Source: Eublepharis macularius (Eukaryota > Chordata > Lepidosauria > Squamata > Eublepharidae). Taken from it: DNA of 64,000 nucleotides. Of the stretch, positions 1 through 12,700 are shown in pieces. The notes below the pieces were generated by a model, which was not told where the DNA came from, did no database searches, and saw nothing but the letters and a program-made list of their open reading frames with translations. The position numbers were made by a program, and so were the translations under genes. How positions within the stretch are numbered: the stretch's first letter is position 1; every line of letters begins with the position of its first letter. The stretch lies in the NCBI RefSeq assembly GCF_028583425.1, contig NC_072794.1:30253232-30317231 (forward strand), written 5' to 3'.

Positions 1-60
1 TGATTTTAACTGTTCACCGCCCAGAGCCCCTGGGGATGGGCAGTATATAAATTGAAAAAA

Positions 61-107
<47 letters not shown>

Positions 108-110
108 AAG
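1..110 (+). repeat. LINE 3' tail with (AAAT)n microsatellite
   Basis: CCGCCCAGAGCCCCTGGGGA followed by gggcagtatataaat is the usual 3' end of an amniote LINE; a run of TAAA units fills about 58-108. Confidence 0.7.
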
Positions 111-190
111 TGAGAAGGGTTAGGCAACTCCTCTCTGTAACTGCACATCAGGTGTAGTTTCAGGCTAAAATGATTTGTCCCTTGTCTCTA

Positions 191-380
191 TGCCATCTGC
201 CCTGACCTGGATGGTCTCATCAGATCTCGGAGGCTAAGCAGAATCAGCCCTGGTTAGTAATTCGATGGGAGACCATCAACGAAGTCTAGGGTTGTTATAA
301 AGAGGCAGGCAATAGCAAACCACCTCTATTATTCTCTTACCTTAAAAACCCCAACATAGGTCAACTGTAACTTGAAAGCA
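191..380 (+). mobile_element. 5S-rRNA-derived SINE (SINE3 type)
   Basis: The head keeps 5S rRNA internal promoter boxes: GAGGCTAAGCAG (box A) and TGGTTAGTAATTCGATGGGA followed by GACC (box C). The body GGCAGGCAATAGCAAACCAC is the standard lineage tail. It is a few tens of percent diverged at most and is non-coding. Confidence 0.9.
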
Positions 381-509
381 TTTTACTCTCTCTCTGTCCG
401 TCTCTCTCTCTTTACATCCAGAGGAGTTAGCCATGTTAGTCTGTAGTAGCAAAATCGAAAAGAGTCCAGTAGCACCCTTAAGACTAACCAACTTTACTGT
501 AGCATAAGC

Positions 510-537
510 TTTCGAGAATCACTGTTCTCTTCATCAG
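510..537 (-). ncRNA. Hammerhead ribozyme core, - arm of the 416-626 element
   Basis: On the minus strand CTGATGA (537-531) is followed by perfect stem II GAGAA/TTCTC with a six-base loop and GAAA (513-510). It is better paired than the + arm. Confidence 0.5.
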
Positions 538-550
538 ATGCGTGACGCAT

Positions 551-580
551 CTGACGAAGAGAACTGTGATTCTTGAAAGC
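551..580 (+). ncRNA. Hammerhead ribozyme core, + arm of the 416-626 element
   Basis: CTGACGA at 551-557, a five-pair stem II (559-563 with 570-574) with a six-base loop, and GAAA at 575-578. This is the invariant CUGANGA...GAAA arrangement. Stems I and III are only roughly defined, so activity is not shown. Confidence 0.5.
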
Positions 581-1399
581 TTATGCGACAGTAAAGTTGG
601 TTAGTCTTAAAGGTGCTTCTGGACTCCTCTCTCTCTTTACCATTTCGATTCAGGTCCAGTAGCACCTTAGATACTAGCTAGATTTTCTAGTTGGTCTCTA
701 AGGTGCTAATGGACCCACCTACAGACCAACGTGGCTACCCACCTGAAACTATCTTTACCATCTAGGTACCTATTTGTGTGTTGGTGTTGGCATCTCCTTC
801 TTAATAAATCTCGGCTGCTGATTTGTTTTATGTTGATATGTTTTATGTGTGGCTTTTGTATTTTTGTATTTAAATACCTTGAGTATTTATCTTAAATTTA
901 AAAGACACGCTATAAAATATTCTTAATAAATACAGTAAGATGATGAAGTAAGACAAAGACAATTGGCTACCAAATTGACTTGAAGTTCAGTAATCCCTAA
1001 AGTTGAGTGAGGCATGAATGACTGCCAGGTACCAGAGCAGTGTTTCCACTGAAGGATAGGTTATTGAACTGAAAATAGCTTAGATTAATTTGGTTAACTG
1101 TGACTAATCAGTAAAAAAGTTCATCAGAAGCAGGTAAATTTTCTTTGGGTGGAATACCATATTTTCTCACTGTTTCTCTCTCTCATTGGGCACATAGTCA
1201 AAACTTCAAGATTAATGTCAGATTAAATCTGAAATGGGTATAGAAAGTTAATTTGGTTTGGAGCCCAGCTTTTAATGAAAGAGCTCTGATCATCCTGATT
1301 GACTATCTTGGCTGAGAGGAAAAAGGGGAGTAAGGTATAATCAGTACGAGTCAGTGTATGCACTGTAGAGAATTGGCTTGGGGTTGGAAAGACTTCAGA

Positions 1400-1565
1400 T
1401 TTCTGCTCAGCCATGAGGTTCAGTGGGTAACCTTGAGCCAGTCTCCCTCTTTTAGTCTAACCTACCTCGCAGGGCTGTTAAGATGAAATGGAGAAGTGGA
1501 GAACCATCTTTGCTGCTCTGAGCTCCTTGGGAGAATGGAATGATAATAGTGTAATTGTAGATAGT
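1400..1565 (+). mobile_element. SINE remnant (Sauria-type 3' half)
   Basis: CCTCGCAGGGCTGTTAAGAT and the following GGAGAAG...GCTGCTCTGAGCTCCTTGGG match the body of squamate tRNA-derived SINEs; the tRNA-like head is unclear. Confidence 0.55.
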
Positions 1566-1747
1566 ATTTTGTTGATGCCCAACTCTGTCCTTTTCATCTA
1601 CTCCGTTTCTATCTGTGGCTGTCTCGTGTAGGTGCCTGGATCAGTAATTGGCTGAATGGCATCTAATAAACTACAACTCAGCCCTGATGATAGCGGTACT
1701 GTGGGTAGCTGATTCATTGGATCATGTAACTGCTGATTAGTGCTGAA

Positions 1748-1930
1748 TAAGGTTGCCAGCAGGCCTGGAGAAAAATGTCCTTCCCTTGGATAAAGGCTTA
1801 ATGTGAGGAAATGAGCAGATGAAGCTTTTCATGGCAGGGAGGTAAGTAACATCACCTGATAAATATCATCCCATTAAGTCTCTGTTAAAGGGACACAGGA
1901 CATTTCCTCCAGGTCTGTTGGCAAACTGCA
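1748..1930. mobile_element. hAT-like nonautonomous element (TAAGGTTGCC ends)
   Basis: Inverted ends TAAGGTTGCCAGCAGGCCTG and CCAGGTCTGTTGGCAA enclose a body shared with 8638-8818, including the complementary CTGGAGAAAAATGTCC and GGACATTTCCTCCAG arms. No clean target duplication is visible here. Confidence 0.6.
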
Positions 1931-2159
1931 GTCTTAAACAGGGTTATAACTTTAGGATGCTTCTGAATCTTACTTGGCATGTAGATGCTCAAGTGGCATT
2001 AGTTTAAAGAAGCACCTTTCACCAGTTGGGGTTGGTGGGCTAGCTGTGTCATCATCTGGGAAGAGATAATCTGGCTACAGTTAGCCTTCCTCTGGTCACA
2101 TACAGTGTAATGCATTGTACACAGGATTTCCTTGAAAGGGTTTTTTAAAACTTCAGCTG

Positions 2160-3345
2160 TTCAAAGTATGGCAGTGAGGTTCTTCTCTGGGACGTGCTTG
2201 AGTGATCCTAATACTCCAGTATTAAAAGATCGTCATTAGTTACCAGTCTTTCTGGCTGTGATTAAGGTTCTAGTTTTGGCCTATAGAAAGCCCTCAAGGT
2301 TCTGGGATCTGGCCACCTGCAGAACCAACTCCTTCACATATAAATCTCCCTAACAAGTTAAGATAATCTTTCAAGCCCTTCTACAATGTTTTGAAATTGT
2401 GAGCAGCTACTTGAGACCGGGTCGGGGGGGGTCTTCTGTGATTGCGCCCCAACTTTAGAACACCAGCTCTAGAGAGAATTGCCTGGCACTGTCTTTGCTA
2501 TCAGTCAGGTGCCAGACTAAGCCCTTCCTCTGTTCTTGAATTTTTATGGTTTGCTGTTGCTGAAATTGAATTGTGTGCTGGATTTTATGGGGCTGTTCAG
2601 TTTTTAACTGGTTTATTCATATGTGTTGATTATATCTGTTATGATTTTAACATTGTAAGCTGCCTTGAGAAGCTTTTTAAATAGAAAAGACAGGAGCACA
2701 GAGTGTATTAGTGCATTGGCATACATTTTTGCTTAGTTTGCACTTGGATTACTGTCAACTGTTCACCTCTATCATTTCTCTTTCTGTAAAGCAACTCTTA
2801 AGAAGCCATTTAGTCTCACACAATCTTCACCTTCCATTCCCTTCACATACTGGTTATTCTGGCATCCAATCTACCCTCCCTCCCTCCCTCCCTCCCAATT
2901 TTTGGTTCTGTACTGAGCCACATTTGGTTCTAGAGCCATAGGTGGCAGACCACTGGTCTAATTACTTACTTTGAGGTCTAAGTAATGGCCTTCTGCAGGT
3001 ACCACCTGCAAATGGGTCAGATCAACCTGTGCATTCACTATGGTGGTTCCCATCTTACGGAATGGCCTGCCTGAAGAGTTTAGGAAAGCTCTCATTCTCA
3101 TCGCTTTCTGCAAACTGTACAAAACTTCATTATTCAGGAGAGCTTTTTTACACAGGTAGGAGAGATAAACTGTACCAAGATGGCTCAGAGAGAGGCTTTG
3201 GAAAAGGGATAGGGACTGCAGACTATACTACTGTGTATTGACTGTTGCTCTAACCTGTTGCATTCTTTATGGGACATTCCAGCTATAGTCCATATTGACA
3301 TATTATGTAATCTGCCTTGAGTCTCACCAAGAAAGGTGAGACTTC
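2160..3345 (+). mobile_element. L2-like LINE 3' remnants (two adjacent pieces)
   Basis: 2160-2690 translates in pieces like the L2 C-terminus (ARLLTG/LPV...FKVL-type block) and ends in GTAAGCTGCCTTGAGAAG. 2740-3345 again shows LDYCQLF and VVPILRNGLP-type motifs and ends in TAATCTGCCTTGAGTCTC. The latter piece shares its sequence with 56550-56650. Old and broken. Confidence 0.6.
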
Positions 3346-4701
3346 AGTAGAATTGCCCTCATCTACTGCTTTGTATAAATAATTCTACTTTGGTTAGTCA
3401 TTGAGAAAAGGCAAGAAGTTGGGTCGGAACTGGTAGACCACTGGAGTTCCACTCTGTTAGAGATTTCATTCAACATTTGCAGTCAAAGGATTTAGAAATT
3501 TGCTTCATTAAAAAATTAATGCAGACGTCCTCAGCATCTAACAACCATCCCTAGCACTGAGTTTCTTGTTTGTTTAGTGTTTAGCAGAGAGTTGTTAATA
3601 CACACTGCATTTGTTTGATCTGTTTAGTGTGAACAGAGGCCCTAGACTGCAGGTTCTTATCATTTAATCCACTGCCTCCCACCAAGAGTGCAACATTACC
3701 AACAAATGCTTTTCAAGCAAGCTACAAGTTTTAAAAGGACATAAAAGCAGCACTCCAGACAAGGAAACTTTATGTATAAGTATATGATCATGTTATAAAG
3801 GAATAAAGAGGTTCTCAAAAAGTACTAGTTTTTGTTTGAACCTGATGGGCCTTTTTTGGAGAACCAGTTTGTTCCTTGTCTTTATTGCTATTAAAAAGCC
3901 CTCTGGGTTGTTTTCTTTCTGGAAGCATATCACACATAGTTAATCTCATGGATGTAAGCCTACGGGCGGGGGGCGGGCATTGCCCCAAGCGGGGAAGGAA
4001 CTATTCCTGTTTGCTGTGTGCCAGCAGACAGGAGAAATTTAAAGGGGAGAAATTAAGAATCGGGGATTTTATCCTCAAAGGAGGATGTGAGCCATATAAA
4101 ACAGCTCTCCTCTACCGTCTGAAACAATTACAAATGGGGAGAAGAGGGCTGCCTAAAACCACGAAGTCCCAATTGCCCCCCCCCCCCCCAGTCCTCCTAA
4201 GATTTCTAGCTTCTCCTGCAGAGTTGTGTAGCTCCTTTTTAGAATTGCAGTCCTAGACTGATGAAGGGTTATTAAGCTCAGGTAGTCTGCTAATATACAT
4301 CTCCAAAAGTGAGTTTGTGTAAAGTAAGCAGTTCTGGATGTTTTAGACTTAAGATAGTGGCACAGAGTAATAAATCCTTTTTGTTTTAACTCTTTACTTT
4401 AAAAATGTATGACTTTTTCTATCACAGGTTGGCATATAATACATCCATGCCACAGGGCAAGGATAGAATGACTTGAAGAACCAGTTTCTCTCATTAGTCA
4501 TATTTAGGAAGTGGTTCATTAAATAATGTGATAATTCTTTCAAGAAGAGCAATGCCTAATTTACCCGTGACTTCTTGGTCACTTCCTGTGAAGCAAGAGG
4601 AGTTAGCTACTGGTAGAGACAAGATGCAGGAAGGTAGACATTATTCTCCCAGTGAATGGCATCTGGCATATGCTTCAGTTCTGAGAAAACTTTTGAAAAC
4701 T

Positions 4702-4855
4702 GGGGCAACATAGTGGTTAAGAGTATGCATTGTGAGCTAAGAAGGCCCCAGTTCAATTCTCATCCTGACCAGAAACTCACCTGTGTGGTCTAGTTGAACC
4801 AAAACACTGAGATAAAGTATGGGAGCATGTTGAACATATAAATGTGAGTAGAGCT
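4702..4855 (+). mobile_element. tRNA-derived SINE
   Basis: Box A-like AGTGGTTAAGAGT and box B-like AGTTCAATTCT are spaced as in tRNA-SINEs; the tail ends with ATATAAATGTGAGTAG. Confidence 0.55.
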
Positions 4856-5580
4856 TTAAGAGTGTGAGATCTCCCAAAGCTGAAGCAAGCTCGGTTGATG
4901 CTTTATTGTACTGTGTGTCTCACTGTTTCTTCCCATGCATAACAGGAGGAGAATAAGAGATTTTTAAAAAAGCAAATATATCAGAAGTTGCATGATTTAT
5001 AAAGCTTATAGAATTTACCTTGGAACAGAATCTGAATTGGAATTTAGTTCATACACAGTAAATGACAGGTTTATGTCTGCATGATGGCATTTCAGCATAG
5101 CATGCTCTCTTTTCTGGACTTGACAAGCTTCTGTTGGCCTCTTGCCTAGTTGCTTACAAGGATTAGGAATTTCCTCCAGGTTACTAGGTAGGAAAGCTTT
5201 GCAAAATACTTTCCCCCCTTTTAGGCTACAAATAACTTACGTTCATGGACTAATCAATGGAACAGACTTGCTTGTATTTCTTGGTCTTCGAGGAGCATGT
5301 TGCTTGCCTCAAGTAGAAAGACTAGTAGCGGCACATATGGTCTACTTCCAGCATTTCTCAAGCAGTATGTATAGATGGAAGGAATTATTGCCATCTTGTG
5401 CTTCTTTAGCGTCAAAGATTTTTGTACATTGGTTTCTACTGTTGTAATACTAGAAGAGTTTTCAAGGATACTCTTTGCCAGTACTTTCAAAAAGTACAAT
5501 CTGCAAATTCACATTACAGATTGAATGAGTTACATGAATTACATAGAGTGTGTAAAGGTTATTTACCTTAATAGACTAAC

Positions 5581-5666
5581 AGTGCAAGGCTAAGAAGTGT
5601 TACTCCTGTCTAAGCCCATAGATTTCAATGTGCTTAGAATGGAGTAACTCTGTTTAGGATTACACT
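5581..5666. mobile_element. Small palindromic element (copy A)
   Basis: An 86-bp foldback: AGTGCAAGGCTAAGAAGTGT and the rest of the arm is the complement of ...GAGTAACTCTGTTTAGGAT. The same palindrome is at 11270-11355. Its size and form fit a Tc1/mariner-type MITE, but the family is not established. Confidence 0.6.
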
Positions 5667-6356
5667 ATTAGTTTGTCTTAGCTTTATCTAGCATCAGCAA
5701 AATTGGTGGTAGATTTTTTTCTGGATTGTATTCTTAACAATAAGAAAAATGAATTCTTTGTAGTCCGTTTTTATCTTACTCTTCCTTCAAGAAGGTTGGG
5801 GCAGTGTACATGAAGATGGGCAGGAAATAATAGATTGAAAATGTCACTTGATTACCTGAAGGCTTGAAGCTTTTTTCATGCCTTTTCTAGCTACAGGCAG
5901 GGGTGGGGGGAGACCAGGAGATGCAAAAAAGAGGAGGAGCCTCAAGCTGGAGGTGAATTGGAAGATTTTTCTGGCGCTGCTAAAATCTTGATAAGTGTAT
6001 TGTCGTTCAGTTAAATCTTTCCTTGGAGGTAATAACGTTGTCTGTGGCATTGGTTACGTTGTTCAAAGGAATTTTGGACATTCTTGCTTTTGAATGAGAT
6101 TGGGACGCCGGATCAGAACATTGTTCGTTACCATGTCGTAAAACAGTGACTCTGAGGCAGGGATTCAATGACCTGTCCAAAACTAGACCAAACTTGAAAG
6201 TAGAATGGAGGTCAATTTTCCAAGTACTTTGTTATGACCATTAGATTGTGTGCCTTAATCACATAGGTAAATTCCCCTTTAAAACAATGTTAATACATTT
6301 CCTGCTGCCGTGCATGCTAACTGTTTTCGTTTCCTCTCTCTTTTTACTTTTTCCAG

Positions 6357-6719
6357 GTTATATTTCACACTATGTGCTGACTGTCTGTACTTACAGAAGA
6401 TATTTAAAAACAATTTTTTTTGCAAAAAAATTTGATTCCAGTGGAATCTGTGCTTTAGATTTTGTCTTGTGAATTAACGCCTGAAGCAATGCCTGTACAA
6501 GCTCCACAATGGACGGATTTTCTCTCCTGCCCTATTTGCACACAAACCTTCGACGAAACGATCCGGAAACCTATCAGTCTGGGCTGTGGCCACACCGTCT
6601 GCAAGATGTGCCTCAACAAGCTCCATAGGAAGGCCTGCCCCTTTGACCAGACCACTATTAACACTGACATCGAGCTTCTTCCCGTGAACTCTGCTTTGCT
6701 GCAGCTTGTGGGGGCTCAG
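6357..6719 (+). CDS. RC3H1: RC3H1 first coding exon: 5' UTR part 6357-6488 and RING finger
   Basis: A pyrimidine tract and AG at 6355-6356 precede about 132 nt of 5' UTR; the ATG at 6489 starts residues 1-77. The RING ligands Cys14, Cys17, Cys33, His35, Cys38, Cys41, Cys50 and Asp53 are all present; Asp as the last ligand is typical of Roquin. The start fits because it gives the conserved MPVQAPQW N-terminus. The exon ends at CAG before gt at 6720. The next intron (6720-9290) holds a hAT element at 7098-7440, a foldback hAT-like element at 8267-8509 and a third at 8638-8818. Confidence 0.95.
6372..6380 (+). promoter_or_regulatory. Two-codon upstream ORF in the RC3H1 5' UTR
   Basis: ATG TGC TGA lies 109 nt before the main ATG, inside the exon that begins at 6357. 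Such minimal uORFs can reduce initiation downstream. That it is transcribed follows only from the predicted acceptor at 6355-6356; an effect on translation is inference. Confidence 0.4.
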
Positions 6720-9700
6720 GTAAAGTTGCCTTCACTTAGGTCTCTTTGGTCTTTGAGCCACTTGTTTTTCTCACAGATATTTTTACTGAAGGTATGTGTT
6801 TGTGTGATAATGCAAAGGAAATATCCAGTTGTAATCAACATGCTTTAAATTGAGGATTTAATTGTATGTAGTTCTGTAGTTCTCAAATGTATAGAAGTTT
6901 CAGGAGATGTAAGAAGAGCAGAGAAAGGAAGGGAACTAACAGCGATTGGGGGGCAGGCGACTTTTCCGAAGTTATGGTTATCTAGCCACTGTATCTCATT
7001 GTAAGGTGGTTAGATAAACAAGAGAAAATTTATTGTGTGAGAGGACAGTGTGAAAACTATATGAAGGTGCATATGACAATTGTTAATCTCTCTAAAACAG
7101 GGGTCCCCAGCCTTTTTGAGCCTATGGGCACAGTTGGAATTCTGGCACAGTGTGGTGGGTGCCGCAGCAATATGGCTGGCACAAAATGACTGCTGCAGGA
7201 GGCAGAACCAGCCACAAAATGGCTACTGCAGTGAAGAGTGTTGCTCTTTCAAAGCAGTTTCTACCAAAGCAATGTTTTTAAAAATCTGCACAGCCAGTCA
7301 ATACTCCAATGGCTAGTCAGAAGCTATGCTTTGCAAAGGCCCCACCTGACCCCACCCACTTTTTAAAAACACTTGATGGGCCCCAGAAAAGGTGTTAGCA
7401 GACACAGTTGTGCCCACGGGCACCATGTTGGGCATCCCTGCTCTAAAAGCCTAATTATATTTACGATATTGAAGAATTATACCACTCAATACTCAAGTTT
7501 AGTTCTGGGGGCCAAAAATCATAAAATGATTTCTAATTTTTTAAAAATATTGGCTCCTTTGTTTTCTCTTAAGTGGGCAGTCTCAGTTCTTAGATAATTT
7601 TGCTGCTACCCATACCTTCTGCATCCAGGTCTTTAAGTGTAAGTATCTAGTGCTTTTCCATTTCAAATGTAAAGAAGTTAATTCTTGTCATAATAATTCC
7701 ATTCTTTCTCCAAAGGGTTCCTTTTGAGTCAACATACATATTTTCCCCTCAGATTTTTTAAAAATGTATTCATTTAAACATTTATATTCTGCTTTTCTCC
7801 CTGCTGGAGACCTGAAGTGGCTTACAAAATAAAATATATAATTAGACAAACAACCACCCAAATCCAGTATGACTCCAGGGCTGATCTGGGTTCCAGCTTG
7901 GTTGGTGCATTCAGGGCTCTTGCCAAGAGGTTCATGCTTGTGGCCACTCCCAGCTGTCAGTATCTGTAATGGGAAGTGATGCAGAAGCTCAATGTCTGTC
8001 TTCTACAGCTAGCAGACGCGTTCCCAAGATTCCCCTCCCTCATATTTTGGGGAGGAAACAGCGCGTTCTTTAGCAGGTTGTTGTTTATCTTCCACACTGA
8101 CTGTATTGGATTGTTGCCCAGAGTGTTGTCTAAGAAGCTCATAACTTAAAATATTGTGAGGCAGAGCTCTTTTTTAAAAATCTGTAGCCCCAACAATGAA
8201 TAAAAATGAGGTCTTCATGTGTTCATAGTAACACAAGCTTCAATTAGTAACATATTTGAAATTAACCAGGGCTTTTTTTCAGCTGGAACGCAGTGGAACG
8301 GAGTCCCGGAACCTCTTGAAAATGGTCACATGGCTGGTGGCCCCGCCCCGATCTCCAGACAGAGGGGAGTTTAGATTTCCCGGTGAGGAGGGCAATCTAA
8401 ACTCCCCTCTGTCTGGAGATCAGGGGGCGGGGCCATCAGCCATGTGACCATTTTCTCCGAGGACAACCCACTGAGTTCCACCACCTCTTTTCCCAGAAAA
8501 AAAGCCCTGAAATTAACCTTTTCCTTCTTTTCAGTATTAGAAAGGGTCTGCCTGTGTGTTTAAATATCTAAGTATTCCTGGCACCAATGTATGGATGAAA
8601 CCATTTTCTGAATAAATGCTCAGTCATTCTTTGGAATTAGCTGCCAGCTGGCCTGGAGAAAAATGTCCAGTCCCTTTAATAAAGGATTAATGGGATGTTA
8701 TTTACGTAATGATGTGACTTACCTCCATGCCTTGAAAAGCTTCAGCTGCCAATTTTCAGACATTTAAGCTTCTGCTAAAGGGGTAGGACATTTTTCTCCA
8801 GGCCAATTGGCAACCTTATGTGGAATATAGGAAATTAAAGGAACAATGTGTAAGTATTCCTGGTAACCATGTGTGAATGAAAATGCTTTCTGAATAAATG
8901 CTCAAGTCAGCTATTCTGTGGAATAATTTAAGGAAATAAAAGGAACTATTTAAGGAATAGTTGTAACCCTTACATGGGGTTATATAAAAATTAGGACTGT
9001 CATATGATGGATTAACCTCTCTTTGATTCATCATATGAAATTGATTACATTCACTTATAAATAAAAATACTTACAAAGAAATACACTTAAGACTCAAAGC
9101 AAAAAAATTGCAAATTTAGCACTGTGTCGTGTGAAATTAATGCATGTAATGAAAAAAATGTTTCTCAGATGTATTGCAGTTTAAAGGGATGGAGATGATT
9201 AAGTAAATGCTTTGAGATTGGCAATGTTGTTGTCATTCTTTTTCAGACTATACATGATAAGTTGCAATAATTCACTTCATCCTTTCACAGGTGCCAGAAC
9301 AGCAGCCAGTACCTCTGTGCAGTGGTGCTGAGAATACTAAGCATTATGAGGAAGCCAAGAAATGTGTGGAAGAACTAGCCTTGTACCTTAAACCACTCAG
9401 CAGTGCAAGGGGTGAGTTCAGTCCGCTAGCATTTCAAAAGGCAGTGAAACCCAAAAGCAATAGCTGTCACTAAAAACCTCTTTCATTTGTAATACCATAG
9501 AACTTGCAGTTGAGAAAACAATGCACTTTTTGATGGTTGTTGTGGGTTTTCCGGGCTTTTTGTGCAGAAGTACCTTAAAGAGTGTGGGGGAGGACCTATT
9601 TTTCTCAACTTTGCAAATAAAATCACAGCACTTGCTATCCTACATTTTTTTTGTACTAGCCAGCTTGCCTTCATAATATCTCCTTACACAAACTTAGATA

Positions 9701-12700
9701 TCATTGGCCTGAAGAAAAAAAAGGGGGGAATTAAGTCTTTTGGAAAGTTACTGTGGTCATCTGAAGGAGATGGTTACCACAGGCTACCAGGCAGAATGCT
9801 TGTTGTTGAAATCAGCAATTTGGATGTTGCTGAAAGTTAATAACATCATGCCAGCTCAAAGATATGTCAGCCTATTTCAGGCGGTCGGCATATATGGGAG
9901 TTGGTACATAATCCTGTTTTGGACTAGTGTATCAGGCTTTGCTCAGTCAATAAAAGCCGCTTTGGAAATTGCTTATTGACCAGCTTCGGTATGCTCTGTA
10001 AAGATTCGGAGTACACTGAAAAGCTTTGAAACTTCCAGCCCGGCCACTTACTTCACCCCATGCATGGGAGGAGGGGGTTCCCTCTTTCCCTCATTCTGAA
10101 GGGGAGGAGGGGATTCCAACTTCTCCCTCCCATCGGGTGAAATAAGCAGCGGGGCAGGAAGTTTAAACCTACACTTTCTTAGCCGCTTGCAAACATTTTA
10201 ACCCCCGGATCAGCTGCTTGGTGACAAGTTCCTTGCCAGACAGAGGAGTCAAGCCAGCGGGGTTAAAATACCCCTTTCCGTGGAACTGCGCAGTGGCACA
10301 GAAAATGGCATTTTAACCCCTGAATCAGCTGCTGGGCGGCAAGTTCCCCGCCAGACAGCTGAGTCAAGCTAGCGGGGTTAAAATGCCCCTTTCTGTGGAG
10401 CTGCACAGCCGGCTTGACTCAGCTGGCTGGCGGGGAACTTCCCGCCAAGCAGCTGATTTGGGGGTTAAAATGCCCCTTTCCTTGCCGCTGTGCAGCACCA
10501 CGGAAAGGAAACCCAAATCGCACACCTTTAGAATTCACACCAGTGAGTTTTTGTGCCCTTGAATAACTCTTGCTTGATTGTGATTTCTGAATGAGTGGCA
10601 GCATGTAATCTGTGTATTTAATTGTGCTGGTACGATTGGAAATGAGGAGTGGTGAAATGGCTCTAAATCTGGTGGTGATTCCTGATTATCAAGTCATGAA
10701 CACCAGTTTTGAGAACTCATGGTTGATTGTGTGTGCTTTATTCAATATAGAATTGATTAAATCTGCATCAGTTGTTCAAAAGAAAATAACATTTTATTTA
10801 AATGATGTATGCTCATGTTATAAGAGAAAGAATAATGCATCTTCTAAGATGGAGCCTTTTATAGTATGAGATTGTGCCATCAGTAATGTTACTTTTTACC
10901 TTCTAAACTACTGTTTTGTACATACACAGATTTTCTGACTTATGTGTAAAACTGGTAATGATTTTCTAAAAAATCTCTGACCGTTATTCCAAGGCATCTT
11001 TTAACTAGATCATTTAAACATTTATGCCATACTTGGTACCATCCTACTTCCTTTGTGATTATTTTCTTACACATTTACCCTGGGGAAGCTTCTTGATGTG
11101 TGTTTGTTTAGCATAAGGTAGGTAATATTACAGGATAATCTAAACAACCAGTTGACGGCAAGATTTAGAGACTTATACTGTAGTTGCTAACTGAATCAAA
11201 ATTGCAGTATTCTTATTCTTAATGAATCAAAAGGATGCCCTGAGAGAATAAACGTCTTGTGAGTCATATAGTGAAATCCTAAGCAGAGTTACTCCAGTCT
11301 AAGCCCATTGACTTCAGTGGGCTTTGACTGGAGTAACTCTGTTTAGGATTGCACTGATAAAATTCTAAGTGTGGAGTTCCTTTCCACTAAGTAGCCCAAA
11401 AGGGACTGCAAGCAGCCTTGTAAAAGCCCTTTAAAAATAACGCAAGTGTTTTTCTCTTTACAAAGGCGTTGGGCTGAACAGCACTACTCAGAGTGTGCTC
11501 AGCCGCCCTATGCAGCGGAAGCTGGTGACGTTAGTCCACTGCCAGCTAGTGGAGGAAGAAGGGCGGATCCGGGCTATGCGTGCGGCACGATCTCTGGGGG
11601 AAAGAACAGTCACAGAGCTCATCCTTCAGCACCAGAACCCCCAGCAACTCTCTTCCAACCTTTGGGCCGCAGTGAGGGCCAGAGGCTGTCAGTTCCTTGG
11701 ACCAGGTGTGTAGAGAAGCAAGGGCATGAGCTATTTGTGCAGCGGTTGGAGTAGCTGTATCATGGAAGTCCTTTATTAGATATTTATGCCCCACTTTTTT
11801 TCCCCACTGGGGACCCAAAGCAGCTTATAACATTGTTCTCCTCTCCTCCACTTTATCCTCACAAACAGTGCTGTGAGGTAGCTTGGGCTGAGAGAAAATG
11901 GCTCATACAAAGGTCACCCAGTGAGCTTCTGTGGCAGAATAGGGATTTGAACCTAAGTATCCTAGTCCAGCACCCTAACCGCTGCCCAACACATGCCTTT
12001 TAATGTTCTTACTTTATAACGTGTGGAGATTTTATTTCTCATAAAACCATAGTAATCCAATCTGTCTGAAATTTGTATTGTCGAAGGCTTTCATGGCCGG
12101 AGAACGATGGTTGTTGTGGATTTTCTGGGCTGTATAGCCGTGATCTTGGCGTTGCAGTTCCTAACGTTTCGCCAGCAGCTGTGCTTCAGAATTACCTTCA
12201 CATATCAAACTGAAACGTGTAAGAAAGTACTGTAATTTCTCCCAGTGAAGAACTGGATGCAGCTTGAAATGCCCTGGACTTCATAGAGAATAATATTACA
12301 GTAAATCTGCCTTTCATTCAGGTTTTTTTTCCCCCTTAAGATTTTTTTATAGTTTTTCCACATAAAATAGTAAATATAACAAACTCTGTAACCCTACCAC
12401 CCACCTCCAACAACCCACTTTCCCCAACATAGCCCATCAACAAGAAAAAAGTAAGAGCTGTGTATCTTAAACTTTTGTTTTAAATTCAGATAGTATTGTC
12501 AGCTTTTATATGTAAGCTGCTGGATGATACAGGAAGTGTCATGTTCTATACATAATACAGCAAGAAGACTTAAAGGAACTTTAGCAGTCATTAATCAGTA
12601 TGCTTCATGAGCTCTTTCAAATATAGAGAGAATGAGCAAGTGTACAAGAACTACAGAAGAGACTGCTGTAGCATAATGTTTAAGTGACTGGGTGGCAAAT

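Larger units (their letters stand above)
416..626. mobile_element. Palindromic Penelope-like terminal-repeat insertion, family B
   Basis: Two inverted arms meet near 542. The insert is flanked by a 14-bp duplication CTCTCTCTCTTTAC at 402-415 and 627-640 (the repeat is CT-rich, so its left limit is soft). Each arm has CUGANGA, a short hairpin and GAAA, the hammerhead core known from Penelope-like elements. The arm GTCCAGTAGCACC...AAGCTTTCGAGAA recurs at 61322-61432. No coding part is present. Confidence 0.7.
1..6356. other. Region upstream of the first RC3H1 coding exon
   Basis: No protein-coding exon is recognised. It is probably the 5' intron of RC3H1, since the acceptor at 6355-6356 implies an upstream noncoding exon and no promoter-like CpG-rich block is evident. 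It holds a LINE tail with an AAAT run, a 5S SINE, a palindromic PLE, hAT-like and L2-like remnants and a SINE; 3350-4680 and 4870-5570 look single-copy. Confidence 0.6.
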
